From the NCBI GenBank assembly GCA_044226195.1, contig JBGAHO010000009.1:1-64000 (forward strand): DNA of 64,000 nucleotides. The letters run 5' to 3'. The notes beneath the pieces are model-generated. The model had not been told where the DNA came from and did not search any database. It saw only the letters and a list, made by a program, of their open reading frames with translations. Positions 34,910 to 44,254 of this stretch are shown in pieces. Every line of letters begins with the position of its first letter. The first letter of the stretch is position 1. Position numbers and translations under genes: made by a program. The DNA is from RPQJ01 sp044226195 (GTDB lineage: Bacteria; Pseudomonadota; Gammaproteobacteria; Steroidobacterales; Steroidobacteraceae).

Positions 34910-35773
34910 ATGGCCAAGAGCACTCCCAAGACACCCCCTACGATGAGCACTCCAGTACCGGCCGTGCGCGGCGCCGCGACCGTCACGCCGATCGAAGACG
35001 TCCAGGGCCGCGCGGACTCGCGCCAGATCCCGATCAACAAGGTCGGGGTCAAGGACATCTTCCACCCCGTGCGCGTGCGCGACCGCTCGGGCGGCGACCA
35101 GCACACGGTGGCGAACTTCAACATGTACGTGGCGCTGCCCCACAACTTCAAGGGCACGCACATGTCGCGCTTCGTCGAGGTGCTGCACCAGCACGAGCGC
35201 GAGATCTCGGTCGAGTCCTTCCGCGCCATGCTGACGGAGATGACCGAGAAGCTCGATGCGACCTCCGGGCACATCGAGATGTCGTTCCCCTACTTCGTCA
35301 TGAAGAAGGCGCCGGTGACCGGCGTCGAGAGCGTGGTGAAGTACGACGCCAGCCTGATCGGCGAGATCCACGACGGCCGCGAGGAGATGTGGCTGCGGGT
35401 GGTGGTCGCGGCGACCAGCCTGTGCCCCTGCTCCAAGCGCATCTCGGACTACGGCGCGCACAACCAGCGCTCGCACATCACGATCAAGGCGAAGGTGCGC
35501 GAGCACCTGTGGATCGAGGAACTGATCGACGTCGCCGAGCAGGAAGCCTCGTGCGAGGTATTCGGCATCCTCAAGCGCCCGGACGAGAAATGGGTGACCG
35601 AGCGCGCCTACGACAACCCGAAGTTCGTCGAGGACATCGTGCGCGACGTGGCGGTGCGCCTCAACGCGGAAGAGCGCGTGCTGGCCTACGTGGTGGAGGC
35701 CGAGAACTTCGAGTCGATCCACAACCACAGCGCCTACGCGCAGATCGAGAAGGACAAGCAGGCCGGCGCCTGA
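34910..35773 (+). CDS. folE2: GTP cyclohydrolase I, FolE2 type
   Basis: About 287 residues; opens GTP to dihydroneopterin triphosphate for folate synthesis. FolE2 (type IB) enzymes are not homologous in motif to FolE and can use metals other than zinc. Visible family segments are IPINKVGVKDI, the conserved Cys region TSLCPCSKRISDYGAHNQRS, and ENFESIHNHSAYA near the end. ATG at 34910 is taken; the ATG at 34943 (MSTPVPAVRG) is an equal alternative and neither has a strong ribosome site. In other bacteria folE2 is often zinc-responsive; no Zur box was recognised. Confidence 0.92.
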   Translation: MAKSTPKTPPTMSTPVPAVRGAATVTPIEDVQGRADSRQIPINKVGVKDIFHPVRVRDRSGGDQHTVANFNMYVALPHNFKGTHMSRFVEVLHQHEREISVESFRAMLTEMTEKLDATSGHIEMSFPYFVMKKAPVTGVESVVKYDASLIGEIHDGREEMWLRVVVAATSLCPCSKRISDYGAHNQRSHITIKAKVREHLWIEELIDVAEQEASCEVFGILKRPDEKWVTERAYDNPKFVEDIVRDVAVRLNAEERVLAYVVEAENFESIHNHSAYAQIEKDKQAGA

Positions 35774-35783
35774 GCCCGTCATG

Positions 35784-35809
35784 AAAAAAGGCCGGCAGGG
35801 CCGGCCTTT
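35784..35809. terminator. Bidirectional intrinsic terminator
   Basis: A perfect 10-base stem AAAGGCCGGC / GCCGGCCTTT with an AGG loop (35787-35809). On the minus strand the stem is followed by a six-T run (the A-run at 35784-35789), making a strong terminator for the converging kinase gene; on the plus strand it is followed by only three T residues, a weaker stop for folE2. Confidence 0.88.
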
Positions 35810-35835
35810 CCTCCCGTCCGCTCATCCCCAACCGC

Positions 35836-37191
35836 TCAGCCGCTCTTCTTGCTGCCGCGCTGCAGCCGGCCGATCAGTTCCTTCAGGAACACCTTGTTGA
35901 ACCGCAGCTGACAGGACAGCGACGCCTGCTCGAGCAGCGTGGCCGTGACCTTGATCAGCGTGACGTGTCCGTCGGCCTCGATGACCGAGTCGCGGCGCGA
36001 ACCCTCGCCGAACGCCGCTTCGCCGAAGCAGCCGCCCGTGTCGATGCGTCCGGCCGGCTCGCCGCCGCGGCTGACCTTCACGGCGCCGGAGACGACGATG
36101 TAGAAGCGATCGTCGACGTCGCCGGGGCGCAGCACCTGCTCGCCCGGCGGGCAATCCATCCACACGCCCGCGCGCATGACCTCGCGGATCTCCGCGTGCG
36201 AGAAGTCGTGGAAGAAGCGCAGCTTGCGCAGCACCGCGAAGCGCTCTTCGTCGTCGATCTCGGTCTGGGTCGTGCGCAGCTTCTGGTGGACGCGGGTCAG
36301 GTCGGCCGCGAGCTCCGCACCGGTGCGGTAGCGGTTGCCCGGGTCTTTCTGCAGCACCCGCATCACGAGCGCCTCGAGTTCCTCGGGGATGTCGGCCCGC
36401 ACTTCGCGCAGCGGTTCGGGCGGCGTCTGCACGACCTGCCGCAGCAGCTTGCCGAGCGCGCCCGCCCGGAACGGCCGCTGGCCGCACAGCATCTCGTACA
36501 TCACGGCGCCGAGCGAATAGAGGTCGGAGCGCGCATCGAGCTCGAGGCCCTGGACCTGCTCCGGCGACATGTACGCCGGGCTGCCCGCCACGCCCTCGAG
36601 GCGCGACACGTCGGAGTCCGCGACCAGCGCGATGCCGAAGTCGACGATGCGCACGTCGCCGTCCTGCGTGAGCAGGATGTTCGACGGCTTGACGTCGCGA
36701 TGGACGACGCCGCGGGAATGCGCGTAGTGCAGTGCCTTCGCGCACTTGTAGACGATGTTCACCACCTGGTCGATCGGCAGCAGGCTGCCGGGACGGCAGT
36801 ACGCGCTCAGAGTGCGCGCCCCGTGCACGTGCTCGGTGACGACGTAGCGGCGACCGTCCTCCTCGCCTGCGTCGTAGATCGGCACGATGTTCGGGTGCTG
36901 CAGCTTGCCGACCATCTTCGCTTCGCCGAGGAACATGCGGCGCGCGTTGCGGCTCTCGGCGTCGTCGCCGGTCGTCGCGTGGTAGAGCTTGATCGCGACG
37001 TCGCGCCCGTAGAACGGGTCGTGCGAGAGGTACACGGTGCCCGTGCTGCCGCGACCCACCTCGTGCACGACGTAGTACTTGCCGATGCGCTCCGGCACCA
37101 GCTGCGGGGGGTGCAGGGTCATGGGCTCGGTGGCCACGCCTGCGTTGGTGGGACTCGGGTTCGGTTGCACGATGTCAGGGGCAGCGGACAT
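35836..37191 (-). CDS. Ser/Thr protein kinase with C-terminal cyclic-nucleotide-binding domain
   Basis: About 451 residues. The kinase domain (~35-300) has VGRGSTGTVYLSHD, the VAIKLYH lysine, HRDVKPSNILL, IVDFGIAL and AYMSPEQ, so catalysis is expected. Residues ~315-440 form a cNMP/CRP-like beta-roll (FFHDFSHAEI; CPPGEQVLRPGD; FYIVVSGAVKV; GGCFGEAAFG). Together they resemble a soluble kinase gated by cyclic nucleotide, a layout like eukaryotic PKG in reverse order; no helix-turn-helix or membrane segment is seen. ATG at 37191 is chosen over 37245 because the first 18 residues look non-family. Ends at the bidirectional terminator. Confidence 0.87.
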   Translation of the reverse strand: MSAAPDIVQPNPSPTNAGVATEPMTLHPPQLVPERIGKYYVVHEVGRGSTGTVYLSHDPFYGRDVAIKLYHATTGDDAESRNARRMFLGEAKMVGKLQHPNIVPIYDAGEEDGRRYVVTEHVHGARTLSAYCRPGSLLPIDQVVNIVYKCAKALHYAHSRGVVHRDVKPSNILLTQDGDVRIVDFGIALVADSDVSRLEGVAGSPAYMSPEQVQGLELDARSDLYSLGAVMYEMLCGQRPFRAGALGKLLRQVVQTPPEPLREVRADIPEELEALVMRVLQKDPGNRYRTGAELAADLTRVHQKLRTTQTEIDDEERFAVLRKLRFFHDFSHAEIREVMRAGVWMDCPPGEQVLRPGDVDDRFYIVVSGAVKVSRGGEPAGRIDTGGCFGEAAFGEGSRRDSVIEADGHVTLIKVTATLLEQASLSCQLRFNKVFLKELIGRLQRGSKKSG

Positions 37192-37280
37192 GCACGTCAC
37201 TGGAAGAGCGGGCGATCGCGGATGAGCATAAGTCGGCGCATCCACGCCATTCCGTGACCCACCTCGCGGATCGCAGCCCG

Positions 37281-38234
37281 TCAGCGGAAGTGGTCGTATC
37301 CGCCGTCGGGGACCATTACCGTCGCGCCGTGGCGCAGGCAGGAAACCTCCGAACCGGCTGCGATTTCCCCGATGCAGGTCACGGCAATGCCAGCTTGCAG
37401 GGCTTCGAGGGCGCCCGCTGCCCGGGAAGGCGGCAGTGTGAACAGCAACTCATAATCGTCGCCGCCAGCCAGGACCAGGCGTTCGCAGGACGCACGGTCG
37501 AAGGCCCGGGCCAGGGCGGCCGACACCGGCAGGCGCTCGAGATCCAGTCGCGCACCGACGCCGCTCGCGCGGCAGAGCTTGCCAAGGTCCCCGAGCAGGC
37601 CGTCCGACACGTCCATGGCTGCGGTCGCGACGCCGCGCAGGGCCCGGCCGAGCGCGAGGCGCGGCTCGGCGTACCGGTAGCGCGCCACCAGCGGATCGTC
37701 CGCGGGCGTCCGCGAATCCCGACGCAGCAGTTCGAGGCCGGCCGCCGCCTCGCCCGGTGTCCCGGAGACGAATACCAGGTCGCCGGGCCGGGCTCCACTG
37801 CGGCGCAGTGCCCGCGCCGGTTCGACGAAGCCGAGCACCTCGACCGTCACCACCAGCGGCCCGCACACCGTGTCGCCGCCGACGAGCGCGACGTTGCAGC
37901 GTTCGGCGAGCGCGTACAGCCCCTCGGCGAACGCCGCCAGCCAGCTCTCCTCCGCCGCGGGCAGGGACAGCGACAGCAATGCCCAGGCCGGATCGGCGCC
38001 CATCGCGGCGAGGTCGCTGAGGTTCACCGCGAGGGCCTGGTGACCGATCGCGTGCGGCGGCGTGCCGGGGAGGAAGTGCCGGCCCTCGACCAGCGTGTCC
38101 GTCGCGGCCACGAGGGCCTGGCCCGGCGGCACCTGCAGCAGTGCGGCATCGTCGCCGACGCCGAGCAGCACGTCGTCCCGCCGTCCCGGGCGGGAGAAGT
38201 AGCGCGCGATCAGGTCGAATTCGCCGAGGGCCAT
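37281..38234 (-). CDS. thiL: Thiamine-monophosphate kinase
   Basis: 317 residues; phosphorylates thiamine monophosphate to the diphosphate cofactor. The PurM/ThiL fold is shown by LLGVGDDAALLQV, ATDTLVEGRHF, ALAVNLSDLAAMGADP and AMDVSDGLLGDL, plus GGDDYELLFT late. The frame extends 33 codons upstream, but the ATG at 38234 (MALGEFDLIARYF) matches the family N terminus. It follows nusB by 19 bases, the usual ribH-nusB-thiL order. Confidence 0.95.
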   Translation of the reverse strand: MALGEFDLIARYFSRPGRRDDVLLGVGDDAALLQVPPGQALVAATDTLVEGRHFLPGTPPHAIGHQALAVNLSDLAAMGADPAWALLSLSLPAAEESWLAAFAEGLYALAERCNVALVGGDTVCGPLVVTVEVLGFVEPARALRRSGARPGDLVFVSGTPGEAAAGLELLRRDSRTPADDPLVARYRYAEPRLALGRALRGVATAAMDVSDGLLGDLGKLCRASGVGARLDLERLPVSAALARAFDRASCERLVLAGGDDYELLFTLPPSRAAGALEALQAGIAVTCIGEIAAGSEVSCLRHGATVMVPDGGYDHFR

Positions 38235-38253
38235 GACGCGCCTCGCGGAGGCG

Positions 38254-38721
38254 TCAGGCGCCGGCGCTGCGGGCGGGAGCGGCCGCCTGTTCGGCGGCAC
38301 GCAGGCGTCGCGCCGCGCGATCGAGCACGGCATTGACGAACTTGTGCCCGTCGGTCGCGCCGAACTTCTTCGCGAGTTCGACGCCTTCGTTGATCACCAC
38401 GCGGTACGGGGTCTCGAGCCGGTGGGTCAGCTCGTGCAGGCCGATCAGCAGCACCGCGTGCTCGATCGGATCGAGCTGTGCCACCGGCCGGTCGATGTAT
38501 TCACCGAGCGTGGCATCGAGTGCCGCCGCACCCTCGGTGACGCCGGACAGCAGTTCCTTGAAGTAGTCCGCATCGACGTCCGGGTAGCCCTCGTCCTGGG
38601 CATACTGGTTCAGCAGTTCGGCGTGGCTCTGCGCGGTCATCTGCCACTGGTACAGCGCCTGCAACGCCAGCCGCCGCGCGAGGCTGCGCGAACGGCTCGA
38701 GCGTGCGGCCTTCTTCGCCAC
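38254..38721 (-). CDS. nusB: Transcription antitermination factor NusB
   Basis: 155-residue all-helical RNA-binding protein that with NusE recognises boxA in rRNA antitermination. Family features are RRLALQALYQWQMT near the N terminus and PYRVVINEGVELAKKFGATDGHKFVNAVLD at the C terminus (given here as known motif positions). The start is GTG at 38721, one base after the ribH stop; the longer open frame upstream is ribH antisense frame noise. Confidence 0.94.
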   Translation of the reverse strand: MAKKAARSSRSRSLARRLALQALYQWQMTAQSHAELLNQYAQDEGYPDVDADYFKELLSGVTEGAAALDATLGEYIDRPVAQLDPIEHAVLLIGLHELTHRLETPYRVVINEGVELAKKFGATDGHKFVNAVLDRAARRLRAAEQAAAPARSAGA

Positions 38722-38722
38722 G

Positions 38723-39199
<477 letters not shown>

Positions 39200-39214
39200 G
39201 CCGGATCCTCTTGC

Positions 39215-40315
39215 CTAGTCCACGTACTCGACCACGGCGAGCCCGAACGCCGAGAGACCGTGCATCTGCTTGGGCGCGCTCAGCACGCGCATGCTCGAGA
39301 CACCGAGGTCGCGCAGGATCTGCGCGCCGATGCCGTAGGTGCGCAGCACCTGCGCGCCCTGCGCGCGACCGGCGGCCGGCCCGCGCTCGGCCGAGCGGAC
39401 TGCCTCGGCGATGTCGAGCGGGCTCTCGGCGGGTCGCAGCAGCACGACCACGCCCGCGCCTTCGCGCGCGATGCGCTCCATGGCGCCGCGCAGCGACCAG
39501 CTGTAGCGATCGTCGCGCACGCCGACGAGGTCACGCACGGTGTCCTCGAGGTGCACGCGCACCAGCGGTGCCCGATCACCATCGACCTGGCCGCGCACGA
39601 GCGCGAGGTGCACCGTGCCGTTGACGTGGTCCTCGTAGCACATCAGCCGGAAGGCGCCGAAGTCGGTCTGCACGTCGCGCTCGGCGATGCGCTCGACCGA
39701 GCGTTCCTTCTCGAGCCGGTACCGGATCAGGTCGGCAATGGTGCCGATCTTGATCCCGTGGCGGCGCGCGAAGACTTCGAGCTCCGGGCGGCGCGCCATC
39801 GTGCCGTCCTCGTTGAGGATCTCGACGATGACCGCCGCGGGTTCGAGTCCCGCGATGCGCACGAGGTCGCAGCCTGCCTCGGTGTGGCCGGCCCTCGTCA
39901 GCACGCCGCCGGGTTGGGCCATGAGCGGAAAGATGTGGCCCGGCTGGCGCAGGTGCTCCGGGCGCGCGTCGGGCGCGACGGCCGTGCGGATGGTGTGCGC
40001 CCGGTCATAGGCCGAGATGCCGGTGGTGACGCCCTCCGCCGCCTCGATCGAGACGGTGAAGTTGGTCGTGTGGTCGAGGTCGGTCTCGCTGACCATCAGC
40101 GGCAGCCGCAGCTGGCGGCAACGGTCGCGCGTGAGCGTCAGGCAGATCAGCCCGCGCCCGTACTTGGCCATGAAGTTGACGTCCTCGGGCCGGACCTTCG
40201 AGGCCGCCATGATGAGGTCGCCCTCGTTCTCGCGGTCCTCGTCATCCATCAGGACGACCATGCGTCCCTCGCGGATGTCCACCAGGATGTCTTCGATCGA
40301 ATTCAGGGAGCCCAT
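39215..40315 (-). CDS. ribBA: RibBA-type protein: active RibB domain, degenerate GTP cyclohydrolase II domain
   Basis: 366 residues. The N-terminal 3,4-dihydroxy-2-butanone-4-phosphate synthase domain is intact (LMDDEDRENEGDLI, GRGLICLTLT, GHTEAGCDL). The C-terminal GTP cyclohydrolase II-like half (from about residue 205) lacks the zinc-binding cysteines and the QEGRGIGL motif: the region reads RVHLEDTVRDLVGVRDD and later RTYGIGAQILRDLGV. It should therefore supply only the RibB reaction, with RibA encoded elsewhere, as in several gammaproteobacteria. ribE lies about 105 bases upstream. Confidence 0.93.
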   Translation of the reverse strand: MGSLNSIEDILVDIREGRMVVLMDDEDRENEGDLIMAASKVRPEDVNFMAKYGRGLICLTLTRDRCRQLRLPLMVSETDLDHTTNFTVSIEAAEGVTTGISAYDRAHTIRTAVAPDARPEHLRQPGHIFPLMAQPGGVLTRAGHTEAGCDLVRIAGLEPAAVIVEILNEDGTMARRPELEVFARRHGIKIGTIADLIRYRLEKERSVERIAERDVQTDFGAFRLMCYEDHVNGTVHLALVRGQVDGDRAPLVRVHLEDTVRDLVGVRDDRYSWSLRGAMERIAREGAGVVVLLRPAESPLDIAEAVRSAERGPAAGRAQGAQVLRTYGIGAQILRDLGVSSMRVLSAPKQMHGLSAFGLAVVEYVD

Positions 40316-40421
40316 GCGAAGTCGCGCCTAACCAGCTGATTTCAATTAACTTAAGAACGTCCGTCGGCACCGTCCGAGCGCGCCAGTGTAGCAGGAGCGG
40401 CGGGCGGCCGCAGACGGGACG
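40316..40421 (-). promoter_or_regulatory. AT-rich gap upstream of ribBA, possible promoter
   Basis: The ~105 bases between ribE and ribBA contain an AT-rich island around 40337-40362, read on the minus strand as CTTAAGTTAATTGAAATC. It stands out in this GC-rich genome and may hold a promoter; no consensus pair is convincing. It is too short for an FMN riboswitch. Confidence 0.3.
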
Positions 40422-41021
40422 CTAGCGGCCCGACTCCGCGAGCAGGCGCTCGAGGTAGCGGGCGATGATGTCGATCTCGAGGTTCACGGTGGTGCCCGGC
40501 CGGTAGTCGCCGAGCACGGTCATGGCGAGCGTGTGCGGCACGAGGTTGACGTCGAAGCGGTTGGCGTTCGCGCCATTGACCGTGAGGCTGACGCCGTCGA
40601 CGCACACCGACCCCTTGCGGGCCACGTAGCGCGCGAGCTCCGCCGGCAGCTCGAACTCGACCCGCACCGAACGGGCATCGTCGTGACGGGCGACGACCCG
40701 CCCCACCCCGTCCACGTGGCCGGTGACGTAGTGGCCGCCGAGGGACTGCCCCGCCGTCAGGGCCTTTTCGAGATTGACGCGGGTTCCGGGCACCCACGCG
40801 CCGAGCGTCGTGAGGTTGAGCGTCTCGCGCGACACGTCCGCGGTGAACCAGTCCGTCGCGTGGCGCACCGCCGTCAGGCACGCGCCGTTCACCGCGATGC
40901 TGCCGCCGGTCTCGACGTCCGCGAGGCTGACGGCGCCGGTGTCGAAGGTCATGGTCACGTCGCCGCCGCGCGGTTCGATGCTGCGCACGGTGCCGACGCC
41001 CTGGATGATGCCTGTGAACAT
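40422..41021 (-). CDS. ribE: Riboflavin synthase alpha subunit
   Basis: 199 residues; dismutates two lumazines to riboflavin. Two tandem lumazine-binding domains are evident: MFTGIIQGVGTV at the start, with DGVSLTVNGANANRF in the second half, and GGHYVTGHVDGVGRV joining them. Located between ribD (7 bases upstream) and ribBA. Confidence 0.95.
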   Translation of the reverse strand: MFTGIIQGVGTVRSIEPRGGDVTMTFDTGAVSLADVETGGSIAVNGACLTAVRHATDWFTADVSRETLNLTTLGAWVPGTRVNLEKALTAGQSLGGHYVTGHVDGVGRVVARHDDARSVRVEFELPAELARYVARKGSVCVDGVSLTVNGANANRFDVNLVPHTLAMTVLGDYRPGTTVNLEIDIIARYLERLLAESGR

Positions 41022-41028
41022 GGGGATC

Positions 41029-42153
41029 CTATTGTGGTCGCAGGGTGAGTCTCAGGTCGCCGCCGAGGACGCGCGTGTCGACGAGGCGGAATCGGGCGCC
41101 CTGGTCGAGAGACTCGAGCACGGGCAGGCGCACCAGCGGCCGACCCGCATCGCCCAGCAGGGTCGTGGCGACGTAGCACACGAGCTCGTCGACGAGACCG
41201 GCGGCGAGACAGGCGCCGGCGAGCGTGGCCCCGGCCTCGACCAGCACCTCGTTGCACTCGCGTTGCGCCAGTTCGGCGAACACGGCCGCCAGATCGAGAC
41301 CGTGCGCGGAACCGGGCAGGCCAACGACGTCCGCGCCAGCTGCACGCAGCGACTGCGCACGCGACCCGGCGGCGCCCGGGGTCGTGCAGATGAGCGTCGG
41401 CGCCGAGGAATCGACGATCTTGGCTCCGGGCGGCGTGCGCAGCGCGCTGTCGAGCACCACGCGCAGCGGCCGGCGGCCCTGCAGGTCCAGCGACGAGTCG
41501 CGCACCGTGAGCGACGGATCGTCGGCGAGGACGGTGCCGCTGCCGGTGACGATCGCCGAAGCGCGCGCCCGCAGTTTCTGCACGTCGGCCCGGGCCGCCT
41601 CGCCGGTGATCCACTGGCTCACGCCGTTCGCCAGTGCCGTGCGGCCGTCAAGGCTGCTCGCGAGTTTCACCGTGATCCAAGGTCGGCCACGCTGCATGCG
41701 CGCGAGGAAGCCGCGGTTGATCTCGCGGGCGTCGGCCTCGAGCAGGCCGACTTCGACGGGTACGCCCGCCGCGAGCAGCCGGGCCTGCCCGCCGCCGTCG
41801 ACCCGGGGATTGGGATCGCGCAACGCCGCGACGACGCGCGTCACACCGGCTGCCAGCAGCGCGTCGGCACAGGGCGGCGTGCGCCCGAAATGCGAGCACG
41901 GCTCGAGCGTGACGTAGGCGGTGGCCCCGCGCGCGGCCGGACCCGCGGCGCCCAGCGCATGCACCTCGGCGTGCGGCTCACCGGCTTTCCGGTGCCAGCC
42001 CTCGCCGACCGTATGCCCGGCCGGATCGACGAGCACGCAGCCGACGGCCGGATTGGGCGCGGTGGAATACAGCCCGCGCCGTGCCAGCTGCAGCGCGCGC
42101 GCCATGTGGCGATGGTCGTCCGCGGAGAACGACGGCGCGGGCGTCGAGGTCAC
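41029..42153 (-). CDS. ribD: Bifunctional riboflavin deaminase/reductase
   Basis: 374 residues. The N-terminal cytidine-deaminase-like domain has the zinc ligands in GEPHAEVHAL and EPCSHFGRTPPCADAL; the C-terminal DHFR-like reductase has WITVKLASSLDGRTAL and GSGTVLADDPSL. It catalyses the second and third steps of the pyrimidine branch. ATG overlaps the nrdR stop by four bases, the conserved nrdR-ribD pair. Confidence 0.96.
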   Translation of the reverse strand: MTSTPAPSFSADDHRHMARALQLARRGLYSTAPNPAVGCVLVDPAGHTVGEGWHRKAGEPHAEVHALGAAGPAARGATAYVTLEPCSHFGRTPPCADALLAAGVTRVVAALRDPNPRVDGGGQARLLAAGVPVEVGLLEADAREINRGFLARMQRGRPWITVKLASSLDGRTALANGVSQWITGEAARADVQKLRARASAIVTGSGTVLADDPSLTVRDSSLDLQGRRPLRVVLDSALRTPPGAKIVDSSAPTLICTTPGAAGSRAQSLRAAGADVVGLPGSAHGLDLAAVFAELAQRECNEVLVEAGATLAGACLAAGLVDELVCYVATTLLGDAGRPLVRLPVLESLDQGARFRLVDTRVLGGDLRLTLRPQ

Positions 42154-42680
42154 TTCTTGCGCCCGTTGCCGGGACCGGTCTCGGCGGGCGACCAGAGGCC
42201 GAGCTGCAGGTCCTCGACCGAGCGCGGGCGGCGATAGCGCAGGCGCTCGATCTCCTCGCGAAAGGCATCCACGTCCTGGAAGCTGCGGTACACCGAGGCA
42301 AAGCGCACGTAGGCCACCTCGTCGAGCTGGTGCAGCTCGTCCATCACGAGCTCGCCGACCAGGCGCGCGGGGACCTCGCGTTCGCCGAGCGTGCGCAGCT
42401 TGTGACAGACGTGGTTCACCGCGGCATCGACCGCCTCGATCGCGACCGGGCGCTTCTCGAGCGCCTTCAGCATGCCCGAGCGCAGCTTGGCCTCGTCGAA
42501 CGGCTCGCGCGTCGCATCGCTCTTCACGACGCGCGGCATCACCAGCTCGGCGGACTCGAAGGTCGTGAAGCGCTCACCGCACTGCAGGCACTCGCGGCGA
42601 CGGCGGACCTGCTGGCCCTCCGCGGCGAGGCGCGAATCGATGACCTTCGTCTCCTCGTGCGAGCAGAACGGGCAGTACAT
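42150..42680 (-). CDS. nrdR: Transcriptional repressor NrdR
   Basis: 176-residue repressor of ribonucleotide reductase genes. N-terminal zinc ribbon with Cys3, Cys6, Cys31 and Cys34, followed by the ATP-cone domain (VMPRVVKSDATREPFDEAKLR). ATP/dATP binding tunes DNA binding to NrdR boxes. No nrd gene is in the window, so its targets lie elsewhere. Cotranscribed with ribD. Confidence 0.96.
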   Translation of the reverse strand: MYCPFCSHEETKVIDSRLAAEGQQVRRRRECLQCGERFTTFESAELVMPRVVKSDATREPFDEAKLRSGMLKALEKRPVAIEAVDAAVNHVCHKLRTLGEREVPARLVGELVMDELHQLDEVAYVRFASVYRSFQDVDAFREEIERLRYRRPRSVEDLQLGLWSPAETGPGNGRKK

Positions 42681-42710
42681 CGACGCGCCCCGGAGCGGAT
42701 CGGTCCCGCG

Positions 42711-43964
42711 TCAGCCGTAGACCGGGAAGCGCTGGCAGATGTCGCGCACCGCGGCCTGGGTCCGGGCGATGACGGCCGCGTCGTTGACGTCGGCCAGCAC
42801 GTCCGCCATCCAGTTCGCGAGCTGCGTCACCTCGGCCTCCTTGAAGCCGCGGGTCGTGACGGCGGGCGTGCCGATGCGGATGCCGCTGGTCACCATCGGC
42901 GGCCGCGGGTCGTTCGGCACCGCGTTCTTGTTGACCGTGACGTGCGCCTTGCCAAGCGCCGCGTCGGCCTCCTTGCCCGTGTACGGCTTGTCACTCAGGT
43001 CGAGCAGGAACAGGTGGTTGTCGGTGCCGCCCGAGACGATGCGGATGCCCCGCGCCTGGAACGCCGCGACCATCGCGCGGGCGTTCGCCAGCACCTGCTT
43101 CTGGTAGGCGACGAACTCCGGCTGCTGCGCCTCGAGGAACGCGACCGCCTTGGCGGCGATGACGTGCATCAGCGGACCGCCCTGCGTGCCGGGGAAGATC
43201 ATCGAGTTGAGCTTCTTGGCGATCTCCTCGTTCTCGCGCGCCAGGATGATGCCGCCGCGCGGGCCGCGCAGCGTCTTGTGGGTGGTCGAGGTGACGACGT
43301 CCGCGAACGGCACCGGGTTCGGGTAGACGCCCGCGGCCACGAGGCCGGCCACGTGCGCCATGTCGACCAGGAAGTAGGCGCCGACCGCATCGGCGACCGT
43401 GCGGAACCGCGCGTAATCGAGTACGCGCGAATACGCCGAGAAGCCGGCAATGATCAGCTTCGGCTTGTGCTCCTGCGCGAGGCGCTCGACCTGGTCGTAG
43501 TCGATCTCGCCGGTCGACGGGTTGAGCCCGTACTGCACGGCGTTGAAGATCTTGCCGGAGAAATTGACCTTGGCACCGTGCGTCAGGTGGCCGCCGTGGT
43601 CGAGGCTCATGCCGAGGATGGTGTCGCCCGGCTTGATGAGCGCGAGGTAGGCTGCAGCATTGGCCTGCGAGCCGGAATGCGGCTGTACGTTGGCGAAGGA
43701 CGCGCCGAAGAGCTTCTTCGCGCGGTCGATCGCGAGCTGCTCGGCGATGTCGACGTATTCACAGCCCCCGTAGTAGCGCTTGGCGGGATAGCCCTCGGCG
43801 TACTTGTTGGTGAGCACCGATCCCTGGGCTTCGAGCACGCGCGGACTGGCGTAGTTCTCGGAAGCGATCAGCTCGATGTGGTCTTCCTGGCGGACGCGCT
43901 CGTGCTCGAGGGCAGCCGCGAGTTCGGGATCGAACCCGGCGATCTTCATGCTGGCGGGAAACAT
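42711..43964 (-). CDS. glyA: Serine hydroxymethyltransferase
   Basis: 417-residue PLP enzyme interconverting serine and glycine with C1-tetrahydrofolate. The PLP lysine is in TSTTHKTLRGPRGG, with HIELIASENYASP near the N terminus and QPHSGSQANAA in the cofactor site. ATG at 43964 has GGAGAG seven bases upstream; the second ATG (MKIAG) has none. In context it links to the sarcosine-to-glycine pathway at 55-60 kb, which releases glycine and methylene-THF. nrdR follows after 30 bases. Confidence 0.97.
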   Translation of the reverse strand: MFPASMKIAGFDPELAAALEHERVRQEDHIELIASENYASPRVLEAQGSVLTNKYAEGYPAKRYYGGCEYVDIAEQLAIDRAKKLFGASFANVQPHSGSQANAAAYLALIKPGDTILGMSLDHGGHLTHGAKVNFSGKIFNAVQYGLNPSTGEIDYDQVERLAQEHKPKLIIAGFSAYSRVLDYARFRTVADAVGAYFLVDMAHVAGLVAAGVYPNPVPFADVVTSTTHKTLRGPRGGIILARENEEIAKKLNSMIFPGTQGGPLMHVIAAKAVAFLEAQQPEFVAYQKQVLANARAMVAAFQARGIRIVSGGTDNHLFLLDLSDKPYTGKEADAALGKAHVTVNKNAVPNDPRPPMVTSGIRIGTPAVTTRGFKEAEVTQLANWMADVLADVNDAAVIARTQAAVRDICQRFPVYG

Positions 43965-43991
43965 GGGCTCTCCACGGTCTTCGGACGCGCA

Positions 43992-43997
43992 ATTGTA
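43992..43997 (-). promoter_or_regulatory. Candidate -10 box of glyA
   Basis: TACAAT on the minus strand 28 bases upstream of the glyA ATG. The -35 region is GC-rich and unconvincing. Confidence 0.45.
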
Positions 43998-44131
43998 GCC
44001 GAACGCCTCTGGCCGCTGCCGGGCGCCGCTGCGACGTGGTTTTGCCCGGCTGCGCCAAGCTTCGCGGCCGGTGCGCCACGTCGAGTGCGTCGCAGGCGAC
44101 AGGGGTCACCAGGAGGGAGAGGGTCGCGGGG

Positions 44132-44254
44132 ACGCCGTGAATCCATCCCTGGAGGCTCCGGCGCGGCGCGAGGTTTTCGGGTCCGGGGTCGACCGTAAAA
44201 TGTTGCGCCGCATGGACGCGGCGCCCGGAGCCTCCAGGTATGTATTCACGGCGT
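44132..44254. repeat. Long inverted repeat A (30-base arms)
   Basis: Left arm 44132-44161 begins ACGCCGTGAATCCATCCC and continues through GGAGGCTCCGG; the right arm 44225-44254 is its reverse complement with only two mismatches (GTGAATCCATCC versus GTGAATACATAC). The arms are 63 bases apart, and the right arm runs into a T-run (44254-44258). The arm sequence, with GTGAATCCATCC and GGAGGCTC, has the look of a dispersed palindromic repeat. Confidence 0.85.

Noticed and set aside
31591..35274. A 1227-residue minus-strand frame across xseB, ispA, dxs and folE2
   Set aside because: Antisense to four clearly recognised genes.
40316..40421. FMN riboswitch upstream of ribBA
   Set aside because: The gap is only about 105 bases and none of the conserved RFN-element helices could be recognised.
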